A stretch of 18,014 nucleotides of DNA from an uncultured Flavobacteriales bacterium (GTDB lineage Bacteria > Bacteroidota > Bacteroidia > Flavobacteriales > Crocinitomicaceae), in NCBI GenBank assembly GCA_946478775.1, contig CAMLDR010000085.1, forward strand, positions 1 through 18,014, written 5' to 3'. Position 1 is the stretch's first letter; every line of letters begins with the position of its first letter. This document shows positions 8,630 to 16,008 of the stretch, piece after piece. Both the position numbers and the translations under genes were made by a program. Below the pieces are notes generated by a model. That model was not told the DNA's origin. It was given only the letters and a program-made list of their open reading frames with translations, and did not search any database.

Positions 8630-9268
8630 TTAAAAATAACCATGGTCTCTCGACCAACTGCTCAGTTGAGCTGCATTTTGTAACTTCAATTTCTTTAATA
8701 TATTATGTCTGTGAGTTTCAATCGTTCGCACAGAAACGAATAAATTTTCGGCCATCTGTTTAGAAGTTAACCCGTTTGCAATGCTTTTAACAATTTCGAT
8801 TTCCTTTAAGGTCAATTCCTTAATTGAATCTTCATTTTTAGCTACGAATGCTTCGTTGAAAAGTTTGTCCCTTATATTTTCACCTAAATAAATTGACCCC
8901 GACATGACAGAATTTATGGCATGGATTAATTCTACCCTGGACGAATTTTTACTCAAATATCCTCTAGCTCCCTTACTCATTAAAGCCTTTACAACAGCAA
9001 TGTCGTCGTGTAATGACAAACCAATAACTTTAATTTTTGCAATTCGATTACAAATCATTTCGGTGGCGTCCATTCCATTACTATCATGCAAATTCACATC
9101 CATCAAAACGACATCCGGCAATAAACTTAAGCATAAGTCCAAGGCTGATTCGGCACTGTTTGCTGTGCCTACGACGGATAAATTTTCATCCAGACTAAGC
9201 AGAGCTGTCCACGCTTCAGTAACCAATTTGTGATCATCAACTAAAATAATCCTGATTTTTTCAGCCAT
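8630..9268 (-). CDS. NarL/FixJ-family response regulator with LuxR-type HTH
   Basis: The protein has 212 residues. REC spans 5-120, with D11/D12, phosphoacceptor D57 in VVLMDVNL, S85 at the Thr/Ser position and K107. A GerE/LuxR helix-turn-helix spans about 148-210, including LTLKEIEIV and the recognition region VSVRTIETHRHNILKKL. Both length and order are standard for the family, so it is an intact transcription regulator. It is first in the signalling cluster on this strand, 109 bases before the giant kinase, and may share a transcript with it. The HisKA_3 kinase at 597..2012 is the kinase type that usually partners such regulators. Candidate binding sites are the two 7-2-7 palindromes at 179-194 and 11472-11487 (inference). 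Confidence 0.93.
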   Translation of the reverse strand: MAEKIRIILVDDHKLVTEAWTALLSLDENLSVVGTANSAESALDLCLSLLPDVVLMDVNLHDSNGMDATEMICNRIAKIKVIGLSLHDDIAVVKALMSKGARGYLSKNSSRVELIHAINSVMSGSIYLGENIRDKLFNEAFVAKNEDSIKELTLKEIEIVKSIANGLTSKQMAENLFVSVRTIETHRHNILKKLKLQNAAQLSSWSRDHGYF

Positions 9269-9755
9269 ACAAACTGTGTATTATTTTATAAAATGGAACA
9301 ATTTAACATTTTTTTTTAAATTGATAAGTCAATTTTCTCGATCAGTGCTTTAAGACCTTTAATTACATTGCTGAATGCCTGACAGTGAAGAAAATATTGA
9401 AGCCGAAATAATTGAACTTTCCCCTGATATCCTTTTTTCGGTATTAATCTAAAGGGTAGGGCAGATGGAATAGAACTAACTTCTTAATTAACTAAAATCA
9501 ATCCTGCATTTCAAATGTTATTTTGCCGGTGCAAAGTAGCAAAACATATATATGCTTCATGCTCAAGAAGCTGATGCCCGTGGTTTTGTTAGTAAGAATT
9601 TATAGGAATCAATTCACTCATTGCAACAGGATTGAATGGTCAGTTTTATTTCAAATCTATTCATTCAGAATAAAAAAAACCGTGGAATTAATTCCACGGT
9701 TTTCACCTCAAATATACTATGAGATTACCTAACCACCTAACTACTACTACTACTA
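9269..9755. other. Intergenic region between the subtilase end and the NarL-type regulator
   Basis: The left part must hold the promoter of the regulator at 8630..9268, but I see no exact TAnnTTTG box there. The right part holds the subtilase terminator (9672-9703) and most of the TAG run. A 69-codon plus-strand frame at 9523-9732 runs through the terminator hairpin and has no support as a gene. Confidence 0.55.
9672..9703 (-). terminator. Intrinsic terminator of the subtilase gene
   Basis: A perfect palindrome (9680-9699, arms around CCGTGGAAT) extends with A/T pairs to 9676-9703. On the minus strand it is followed by eight T residues (9679-9672), the standard intrinsic form. It lies about 50 bases after the subtilase stop. 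On the plus strand it is followed by only four T residues. Confidence 0.85.
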
Positions 9756-9758
9756 CTA
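9741..9758 (-). repeat. Six tandem in-frame TAG codons at the subtilase stop
   Basis: The plus strand reads (CTA)6. On the coding strand this is TAG repeated six times, and the first unit (9758-9756) is the stop codon of the subtilase after the final VQY. The other five continue in the same frame, so readthrough would meet another stop at once. A trinucleotide slippage repeat is the simplest origin. Confidence 0.9.
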
Positions 9759-11330
9759 GTATTGTACAATTATCTTTTTCATTTTTGTAAATCCAGATTT
9801 CAAATGAACCCTTGCAAAATAGATCCCTGGAGTTAAATCAGTTACTGTTACCTTATCGTCAATTGGATTTAGGACTTGAATCATTTCCCCATTCACATTT
9901 GTAATCTCACATTTTTCAATGATTTGATTGCTTATTATGGTAATTGCATTTCCAAAACTTGCAGGGTTAGGAAACACGGTTATTTCAATTCGCTTATTAT
10001 TTTCATTCTCAACCAGTGAAACAGTACTCGTATGTTCTGATACATGGACGTCTCGGTAATTGTCATACCCGGTAGGAGGGGTTCCATTTCCTGTGCCACA
10101 ACTATTGAACGTATCTGCCATAGTAACAGCAGCAGCAGCGTTTAGTCTTCCATTACCAATTAAACCAGCGTATTGAGGGTTTAATGAATCGATGTTTACT
10201 GCTGTGGTATATAGAATTGTTTCAACGTCTTCAAAACTCAAACAAGAATCTACAGAAAGCATTAAAGCAATTGTGCCGGAAACAAATGGAGCAGCGAAAG
10301 AAGATCCATTCCCAGCCAGGTAATAATCTGGAGCTATTGTAAGTGGTACTAAATACCCTGGTGCTGAAATATCGACATCACTGTTGTGCTGATGCGTTGA
10401 ATTGGTATCACCGATATATAATTCATGATTATCACTACTACCAATTGAAGTTACAGATATTACATGATTACAAGCCGCCGGGTAAACTAAATTATTCGCA
10501 CCACCGCAAGTACTACCATTGCCTGCTGCTGCAACAACAATAGAACCATTCTCATATACTTCGTCCATCACATTTTGAATGTAAGCACTTGGGAAGCAGC
10601 CAGAAGTCCAAGAAACGTTTATTACCCGATATCCACTGTATGTTGCCAAAAGTATATCGTTATAAGACATCCTGTATAAAGCAAGTTCCGAATTGTAACC
10701 AATTGAACTTTTACCTACTGAGTTGTTGGTGTTTCCGGCCGCAGTGACTGCCACGGCAGTACCATGATACTCTGAATCTGTATTTGTAGTGTCGTAATAA
10801 TGAATTTTACCTATGAGCTCTTCATGCACGTCAGAAAAGTTTTGATCGGATATGGCAATTACAATTGAACTATCACCTGTTGTTATATCCCATGCTTCTT
10901 GCGCATTAATTAAATTCAAAGCGTAATCATCTGAAAATGCAATTGAATAATCATTAGGAAGCATTAACGTCTCGTAATGAGGACCAATTTCAGGATTTAA
11001 AAACACACTTTTAAGTTTCGACATTGCAATCAATAAGTCTGTTTCTTCACAATTGCATTTGACCTCAACTACATTTTGTAATTTACTCTTTTTAGAGTTC
11101 GGAACGGCCAACTCAAATTGATATATTGAATAGCTATCTATTAATTGTTGAACATCCGTATTACTCGAAAACAATTTATTATTCTCCTCTTTAATTTCCA
11201 GGATTCCGATGTCTTGAACCTCAGTCCAAACTACGCCATTTTGAGCAGATGAGTGAAAGCTGAAGAAAAGGGAAGAAGCAAATATTGATGCTTTAAAAAA
11301 TGAATTAAATAAGTAGTGTATTTTTTTCAT
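9756..11330 (-). CDS. Secreted S8 (subtilisin-like) serine protease with T9SS sorting domain
   Basis: The protein has 524 residues. A signal peptide covers 1-30, with a basic start, hydrophobic core and likely cleavage after SAQ. Residues 31-130 look like a propeptide. The peptidase spans about 135-405. Its predicted triad is D162 (in IVIAISDQNF), H189 (YHGTAVA) and S344 (GSSFAAP), with oxyanion N271 in AAAGNG. The Asp motif is unusual: D-Q-N replaces the common D-T/S-G. A short linker leads to a type A T9SS sorting domain (about 450-524), with FPNPAS near its start and a basic KMKKIIVQY end. The protein should therefore cross the inner membrane by Sec and the outer membrane by T9SS. It stands alone on its strand, with its own terminator and a candidate operator at 11472-11487. 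No Shine-Dalgarno site is visible. Substrates are unknown. Confidence 0.93.
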   Translation of the reverse strand: MKKIHYLFNSFFKASIFASSLFFSFHSSAQNGVVWTEVQDIGILEIKEENNKLFSSNTDVQQLIDSYSIYQFELAVPNSKKSKLQNVVEVKCNCEETDLLIAMSKLKSVFLNPEIGPHYETLMLPNDYSIAFSDDYALNLINAQEAWDITTGDSSIVIAISDQNFSDVHEELIGKIHYYDTTNTDSEYHGTAVAVTAAGNTNNSVGKSSIGYNSELALYRMSYNDILLATYSGYRVINVSWTSGCFPSAYIQNVMDEVYENGSIVVAAAGNGSTCGGANNLVYPAACNHVISVTSIGSSDNHELYIGDTNSTHQHNSDVDISAPGYLVPLTIAPDYYLAGNGSSFAAPFVSGTIALMLSVDSCLSFEDVETILYTTAVNIDSLNPQYAGLIGNGRLNAAAAVTMADTFNSCGTGNGTPPTGYDNYRDVHVSEHTSTVSLVENENNKRIEITVFPNPASFGNAITIISNQIIEKCEITNVNGEMIQVLNPIDDKVTVTDLTPGIYFARVHLKSGFTKMKKIIVQY

Positions 11331-11471
11331 AATTAAATATTTATATGGTTTCCTTTGGTTTATGGTTCAAATTAGCGACAATAAAACCAGAGAAAAGGCC
11401 AAAAATTCTTCCGGTAATAGTGATTTACAGACATTCGTGTAGGTGGAGATAAGTACCTTTAGCCGAACCTC

Positions 11472-11487
11472 TAAGTAGAACTACTTA
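11472..11487. promoter_or_regulatory. Candidate operator, perfect 7-2-7 palindrome, copy 2
   Basis: TAAGTAG-AA-CTACTTA is a perfect inverted repeat of 7-base arms with a 2-base spacer. It lies about 140 bases before the subtilase ATG and about 97 bases before its near-match -7 box. It shares TTCTACTTAGA (minus strand) with the element at 179-194. A further related half site, GGTACTTAT on the minus strand, lies about 20 bases nearer the gene, around 11450. The geometry fits NarL/FixJ-family binding, but which protein binds is unknown. Confidence 0.45.
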
Positions 11488-11494
11488 CAAGTCA

Positions 11495-11511
11495 GAAATA
11501 CACCGTATTTC
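11495..11511. repeat. Inverted repeat GAAATAC-ACC-GTATTTC
   Basis: Perfect 7-base arms flank a 3-base spacer, 8 bases from the 7-2-7 palindrome. A related repeat (GAAATA-CC-TATTTC) overlaps the left copy of the operator at 185-198. It may be a second regulator site or part of one composite site. Confidence 0.35.
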
Positions 11512-11743
11512 AAGCGTAATTTTTCAGCGAAGTAGGGTATCGGTTCAGTACTGAATTGTTCTAGTGAAAAAACGCATGATCTTCATCGCTCATTCAGAAA
11601 ATTCAGTGTTCACTTTTCATCACATTTGGACTCCGGAATCGCTGAATATCCTCCACCAAAAAGTTCGAAATATCTGACATCAGGTTCACAAAAAAGCTTC
11701 ACGGAAATGTGAGGCATGTTTTATTTCAAAATGTGTAGTTGTA

Positions 11744-11777
11744 TTTGTTGCCGGATTAAACGAATTGTGTATTATTG
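11744..11777 (+). promoter_or_regulatory. Candidate promoter of the trypsin-like operon
   Basis: A TTTG (11744-11747) and TATTATTG (11770-11777) are 22 bases apart. The second box differs from the Bacteroidota TAnnTTTG consensus at one base. The spacing fits the TTG-N(17-23)-TAnnTTTG pattern known for this phylum. A start near 11784 would give a leader of about 30 bases to the ATG at 11816. Confidence 0.4.
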
Positions 11778-11815
11778 TGATACTGAAATAATTACTATTC
11801 ACATAAGCAGTCACA

Positions 11816-13228
11816 ATGACAACAACCTCTACTCGGCCTAAGGCCAGGCTTGTCAATGAAAAGAACAAAGTCACTATTCTTCAGCGCATCGGCGTTGTTA
11901 TGATCATTGCCGGATTGCTCGGACTGATTATCTCCCTGTTTTTCCACTCGGATGTCAGTAAAGATCTGGATACAAAAAATCCCGTGCATCCCGATGCAGC
12001 ATCCGCACCAATTGCGGCGATTTCTTTTTTCATCACCATGCTTGGCGTTGCTTTTGCTTTCCCAACGATGCTGCGCGGCAAAGAAGGCATCAGCACGATG
12101 CGCATTGTTGTGTTCATGATGGCGAATGTGATCTGCATGCTGCTGATTAAGTTTGGCTGGCAGGTCAATAATTTACAGCAAATCGGGCTGAATGAATGGT
12201 GGATGGGTGTGATCGCGTTTGTTTTTGGTGCGAAGGCCACGCAGAGTTATTTTGAGAGTAAATTGGCGGTGCCACAACAAAAAAAGGAAGAGACTTTTAA
12301 TTCTGAGGCCAGCCCGGCGCCAGAAAACGTTGCCAAACAAGCAATCGCTCAACATGAAGCAGAGCTTAAAAACAAATTCCCCAATATCGTATCTGTTAGT
12401 GATGCTGTAAAAGACAACTCCAATCAAAACTCTCATGTAATTGCTCTTTATTTAAATGATCACGACGACGCATTCATTCCTAAAAGCCTTAATGTTAAGA
12501 CTCCAAGCGGCGAAAAAACAATTGCAACCGAAATTATTCTGGGTGGAGGGAAAGGAAGATTACACTTGTCTCAGGGAGACTTTATCTGTGATGAAAATAA
12601 CATAGAAGGTGCAGGATCAATCTGTTGCTCAGTGCGTCTAAAAGGCGATGATGATTTTCTTGGAGTGGTAACTGCGGCGCATATTTATACACGGAATCTC
12701 TTTGATACATCCAACAATGGCCTTCTTCCCAGTACTGAAACAAATACTGTTTTACTGAATAAGATTCCTTACGGAAAGTGGTATTACAAACAGCTTTCTG
12801 ATGTGCAGGATTTAATTGTTGCTCAACTGATTCCCGGCACCAAACCCGAAAACATCAAAGGTTTAAAATACTTCAATGACAAATATTACGTTGTGACAGA
12901 CGCTGATATTCAAAAAACCAAAGTCACTATTCTAACACGTGGAAACAGGCTGCTGACGGGATATATTCTTGATCAAAATATCGGATATCCTATTATCTAC
13001 GGAGACGGAAAGTCGTATTATAAAAAGAACATTATTCTCATTGGAGACACCCCGAATCGTCAAACTGCAGGACCGGTAACAGTTCCGGGAGATTCGGGAA
13101 GCTGTGTCTACATAACGAACGATAGCAATGAGAATTTTCTGGTCGGTATTCTCCTTGGAGGGGACGAGAATTTTTCTTTTGTTCTACCTGTCCGAGAAAC
13201 CTTGTCACCTATATTCACACTTGTTTAA
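11816..13228 (+). CDS. Membrane-anchored trypsin-like serine peptidase
   Basis: The protein has 470 residues. A basic N-terminus (1-24) precedes hydrophobic segments at about 25-44, 62-83, 94-113 and, more weakly, 126-142. A polar linker (145-205) leads to a chymotrypsin-fold domain (about 250-470). Its predicted triad is H289 in VVTAAHIY, D332 in VQDLIVAQL (D329 is an alternative) and S427 in PGDSGSCVY. All three catalytic motifs are present, so it is likely active. With four membrane segments and N-terminus inside, the peptidase would face the cytoplasm. If the fourth is not real it would face the periplasm, where C258, C270, C271 and C430 could form disulfides. The ATG at 11816 starts the run of basic residues. 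The next gene begins 10 bases after the stop, so the two are probably one operon. The substrate is unknown, and I do not recognise a named family for this architecture. Confidence 0.82.
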   Translation: MTTTSTRPKARLVNEKNKVTILQRIGVVMIIAGLLGLIISLFFHSDVSKDLDTKNPVHPDAASAPIAAISFFITMLGVAFAFPTMLRGKEGISTMRIVVFMMANVICMLLIKFGWQVNNLQQIGLNEWWMGVIAFVFGAKATQSYFESKLAVPQQKKEETFNSEASPAPENVAKQAIAQHEAELKNKFPNIVSVSDAVKDNSNQNSHVIALYLNDHDDAFIPKSLNVKTPSGEKTIATEIILGGGKGRLHLSQGDFICDENNIEGAGSICCSVRLKGDDDFLGVVTAAHIYTRNLFDTSNNGLLPSTETNTVLLNKIPYGKWYYKQLSDVQDLIVAQLIPGTKPENIKGLKYFNDKYYVVTDADIQKTKVTILTRGNRLLTGYILDQNIGYPIIYGDGKSYYKKNIILIGDTPNRQTAGPVTVPGDSGSCVYITNDSNENFLVGILLGGDENFSFVLPVRETLSPIFTLV

Positions 13229-13238
13229 AAAATCGATT

Positions 13239-15839
13239 ATGAAAAATTTATTACTACTCACGAGCATATTGTTCTGTTACTCCATGGTTGTTGCCCAAGG
13301 AACAGGAACTTTTAACATTAGTTCTTCAAATGAAATATCAGGAAGTGATCCTTCAAAAATTTACAACACGATTGTCCTCAATATCGCTATGAAGGATCCA
13401 AACCCAACAATCGAGTTTTTAAATGAAAAAGGAAAATCTTTACTGAGTAAAACATTGAAATCGGAAATCGGAAAACCGAATTATAAAACCAATGTATACG
13501 AAATAACAATTCTGAATCAGAACGGCGCATTTATTGTGGAAGGTTTTGATTCCATCCATTTTCCTGAAAAGTTCAAAGTGAAAATTGGGGGCAATGAGTT
13601 ACCTGCTACTTTCTCCCTGACAAATAAAAAAGGCACTGCTGAAGAAGTAAAGAAGAAAGACTTATCCTATCAACCTGGATACATTCTTTATGATGCATTA
13701 TTTATAGCTGACAATTTAAAAGGAAAAAAAGAAGACTCAACCATCGCAGCGATTTTATACAGTTATGAGATCACTAACATCACCGATCTTTCAAAAAACA
13801 AGTATTTATCTGATATTTTGACTGTTAAATTGAAGCATATCTATGGCAATGTCCAAGGGCTTAATGATAAACTTGGTGGATTATCAAGCAAAAATTTAAT
13901 GAGTTCCATGGGCAACCTCGATGTCACCAACTTTGCAGACGGCCTCGCCAAATTTATCGTTGAGCGCACCAAACAGGAACTCAACATTGCGTTCTTCAAT
14001 AAATTCAAGGAAGTGCTGAACAATCCGAAGTACGTGGATCTGAAGACCGTTTTCCCGGAAACTTACGGAGTATTGATGGTTATTGACAACCAGATTTACA
14101 ATTACGACAATTATTTGCAGGCACTGCGAGGCGCATTCGATCGCGACCTTTCGGATTTGCCCAACAACCTGCCTTCAATTATTGACAACCACAGTTCCTT
14201 TTTCAATTCAAATCCAGGTCTGAAGGTCATTCTGCAAAGCAGTTTCTATATTGCACAGCAAGTGCAGTTGAAAGAACATCCGGGGCAAATGATCGCGAAT
14301 TATCCGGTAAATGAGTTTATGGGAGCCGAAACGGGAATCAATCAAAACATTGCTCCTTCTTTTAAAACATTGCAGTTGATCTCCAAATCCTTCAAAAGTA
14401 AAACCGATTCCCTGACACGCTACTGGGTAAGCGACAGCCTGATCAAAAAGTTGTTTAACGACGACACAGCTGTAAAAATATATATCGGACTCCTGATACA
14501 ACAGGCAAAGAAAGAAAATATCGTTTTTAAAGGAGAGACAGAAAAAGAACTTTGGAAAATCATCAACGATTCCGATACTTTAAAACGCGGTTATGAGGAA
14601 TACAAGAACTTTTTCCGTTCGGTTTCCTCGAAGATCCGTGATATTGAGAAGGAGATCGATGCACTTGGAGATATAAACAAAGATTCTCTGAAGATCGAGA
14701 AATATCACAGTATTGCGGGTAAAGCGCTTGATCTGATGGATCATCTGATATCCGTCGAAAAAATGCCGTACTTCCCGCAGGATCTGGATATCGCAGAAAA
14801 AGCGGGCATTTACATTTACTCGGCCCGCACGGCGTCGGATATCGTTATTGATGTCAATAGAAAACAATATGCTTCTGCGATCATGAAAACGGTCATGCTG
14901 TACGATACGATCTTCCACAGAAATGCTGTGGATACTTTTATTAAACGGGAATACAAAGTGATGTACAGAAAAAAGGCAGCTCTGATGACAAACCAAAGAT
15001 CTGAACTTCAGAAAGAAAACAAAAGATTATTAACGCAAATAGGTGGAAATGCACCGACACCGGATCAAAAGAAAAGCCTTGCGGATCTTTCAATGAAAAT
15101 AAAAGATTTTTCAAAACTATTGGATCAAATAGCAAGTGACTCCATCAACAAAGATATTTTAAAGAAATGGGGGGACAGCATCCGGAATGAGCTTTCGATG
15201 ACAATGAAGTCGCTTCTCAAATACGGAACATTCATGTCTGCCATCATCGACGCCAAAACATCTGATGATGTGGAAGCAGCCATTGAGGCCGCAGCATTGC
15301 CGGTCGGTTCCGCACGTATCAAACGGGAATCCACATTCAATATCGCATTGAATGCTTATTGCGGTCCGTATATGGGCTACGAACGCGTCCATAATCTCGA
15401 TCCGAAATGGATGTCCGCCAGTAAAAGTACCATAAACAGCTACGGACTCACCGCCCCGGTTGGAATATCCATTAGCTATGGCGGAAACTGTAAAAAGGCA
15501 AAGAACCATTCTTCTTACAGCCTTTTCCTGTCTGTGATTGACATTGGCTCCATTGCTTCTTTCCGTTTCAGGGACTCAATAACGGAAGTATTGCCAACCA
15601 TTCAGCTGAAAAACATTCTTTCGCCGGGCATTTTCTTTTCCTATGGTATTCCGACTTTGCCGATATCTGTGAATGCCGGCTGGCAGATGGGACCACTTCT
15701 GCGCAAGGTAGGTTCCCAAATTGATGAAAACACCTACAGCGATCGCTATGGACGTTTAAGTCTTTCGATTTGCATTGACATACCGATCGTTAATTTTTAC
15801 ACGTTCACCAGTTCTAACAAACCGAAATTCAGACTTTAG
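13239..15839 (+). CDS. Large exported protein of unknown family with beta-barrel-like C-terminus
   Basis: The protein has 866 residues and belongs to no family I recognise. The start is set at 13239 because MKNLLLLTSILFCYSMVVAQ is a clear signal peptide, likely cut after VAQ, and the codon lies 10 bases after the peptidase stop. An upstream in-frame ATG at 13128 would overlap the peptidase and bury the signal. Residues 20-150 look beta-rich. About 150-695 is mainly helical, with a highly charged likely coiled coil near 565-605. Residues 698-866 alternate polar and hydrophobic residues, with many Gly and aromatics and an end near IDIPIVNFYTF, as in a small outer-membrane barrel. I see no catalytic motif, lipobox or T9SS sorting domain. 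Tight coupling with a peptidase suggests it is a substrate, an anchor or an effector (inference). A terminator follows at 15893-15929. Confidence 0.8.
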   Translation: MKNLLLLTSILFCYSMVVAQGTGTFNISSSNEISGSDPSKIYNTIVLNIAMKDPNPTIEFLNEKGKSLLSKTLKSEIGKPNYKTNVYEITILNQNGAFIVEGFDSIHFPEKFKVKIGGNELPATFSLTNKKGTAEEVKKKDLSYQPGYILYDALFIADNLKGKKEDSTIAAILYSYEITNITDLSKNKYLSDILTVKLKHIYGNVQGLNDKLGGLSSKNLMSSMGNLDVTNFADGLAKFIVERTKQELNIAFFNKFKEVLNNPKYVDLKTVFPETYGVLMVIDNQIYNYDNYLQALRGAFDRDLSDLPNNLPSIIDNHSSFFNSNPGLKVILQSSFYIAQQVQLKEHPGQMIANYPVNEFMGAETGINQNIAPSFKTLQLISKSFKSKTDSLTRYWVSDSLIKKLFNDDTAVKIYIGLLIQQAKKENIVFKGETEKELWKIINDSDTLKRGYEEYKNFFRSVSSKIRDIEKEIDALGDINKDSLKIEKYHSIAGKALDLMDHLISVEKMPYFPQDLDIAEKAGIYIYSARTASDIVIDVNRKQYASAIMKTVMLYDTIFHRNAVDTFIKREYKVMYRKKAALMTNQRSELQKENKRLLTQIGGNAPTPDQKKSLADLSMKIKDFSKLLDQIASDSINKDILKKWGDSIRNELSMTMKSLLKYGTFMSAIIDAKTSDDVEAAIEAAALPVGSARIKRESTFNIALNAYCGPYMGYERVHNLDPKWMSASKSTINSYGLTAPVGISISYGGNCKKAKNHSSYSLFLSVIDIGSIASFRFRDSITEVLPTIQLKNILSPGIFFSYGIPTLPISVNAGWQMGPLLRKVGSQIDENTYSDRYGRLSLSICIDIPIVNFYTFTSSNKPKFRL

Positions 15840-15892
15840 AACGAGATTGATTATCCATCAAAAAGTTAGCTGTTCCTTTTATTAGGTTTTAC

Positions 15893-15929
15893 AAAAAAAA
15901 GCGAACTACTGCCGTAATTCGCTTTTTTT
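15893..15929. terminator. Bidirectional intrinsic terminator between convergent genes
   Basis: A8-GCGAA (15893-15905) pairs with TTCGC-T7 (15918-15929) around a 12-base loop that can pair internally (TAC/GTA). It ends in a T-run on both strands, so it can stop the plus operon ending at 15839 and the minus gene ending at 16009. Its place between convergent genes supports the call. Confidence 0.82.
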
Positions 15930-16008
15930 CATACTTGTTTTCACCTGCTGCAATGCATCTGTGATTGCAATTGCGGTGGATGACCGGGAACAGGTGAACC
16001 AGCTAATT

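Larger units (their letters stand above)
11331..11815. other. Divergent promoter region between subtilase and trypsin-like operon
   Basis: This 485-base region separates two divergent genes and holds no gene. For the subtilase, CTAATTTG (minus, 11375-11368) is a near match to the Bacteroidota -7 box, about 38 bases before the ATG. The palindromes at 11472-11487 and 11495-11511 lie upstream, and TTCAGTACTGAA at 11544-11555 is another perfect palindrome. For the trypsin-like gene, a promoter candidate lies at 11744-11777. A small hairpin sits at 11696-11715. Confidence 0.5.

Noticed and set aside
9375..9452. 25-codon acidic plus-strand frame (starts MPDSEENIEAEIIEL)
   Set aside because: It is too short to separate from chance, has no Shine-Dalgarno site and no partner gene.
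9523..9732. 69-codon plus-strand frame between the subtilase and the regulator
   Set aside because: It runs through the subtilase terminator, shows no recognisable domain, and has no ribosome-binding or promoter support.
9756..11330. Subtilase as an inactive homologue because of the D-Q-N motif
   Set aside because: The Asp itself, His, Ser and oxyanion Asn are all in place, so loss of activity is not supported by the sequence.
11686..12436. Several minus-strand frames over the start of the trypsin-like gene
   Set aside because: They are shadows of the plus-strand gene, which has membrane segments and full catalytic motifs. The shadow products have no domain.
13128..13238. N-terminal extension of the 866-residue protein from the ATG at 13128
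   Set aside because: It overlaps the peptidase gene by about 100 bases and would place a clear signal peptide inside the protein.
14208..15509. Long minus-strand frames antisense to the 866-residue protein
   Set aside because: Their composition is that of reverse-frame reading, with no domain. The plus-strand frame has a signal peptide, a start next to the peptidase stop and a terminator.
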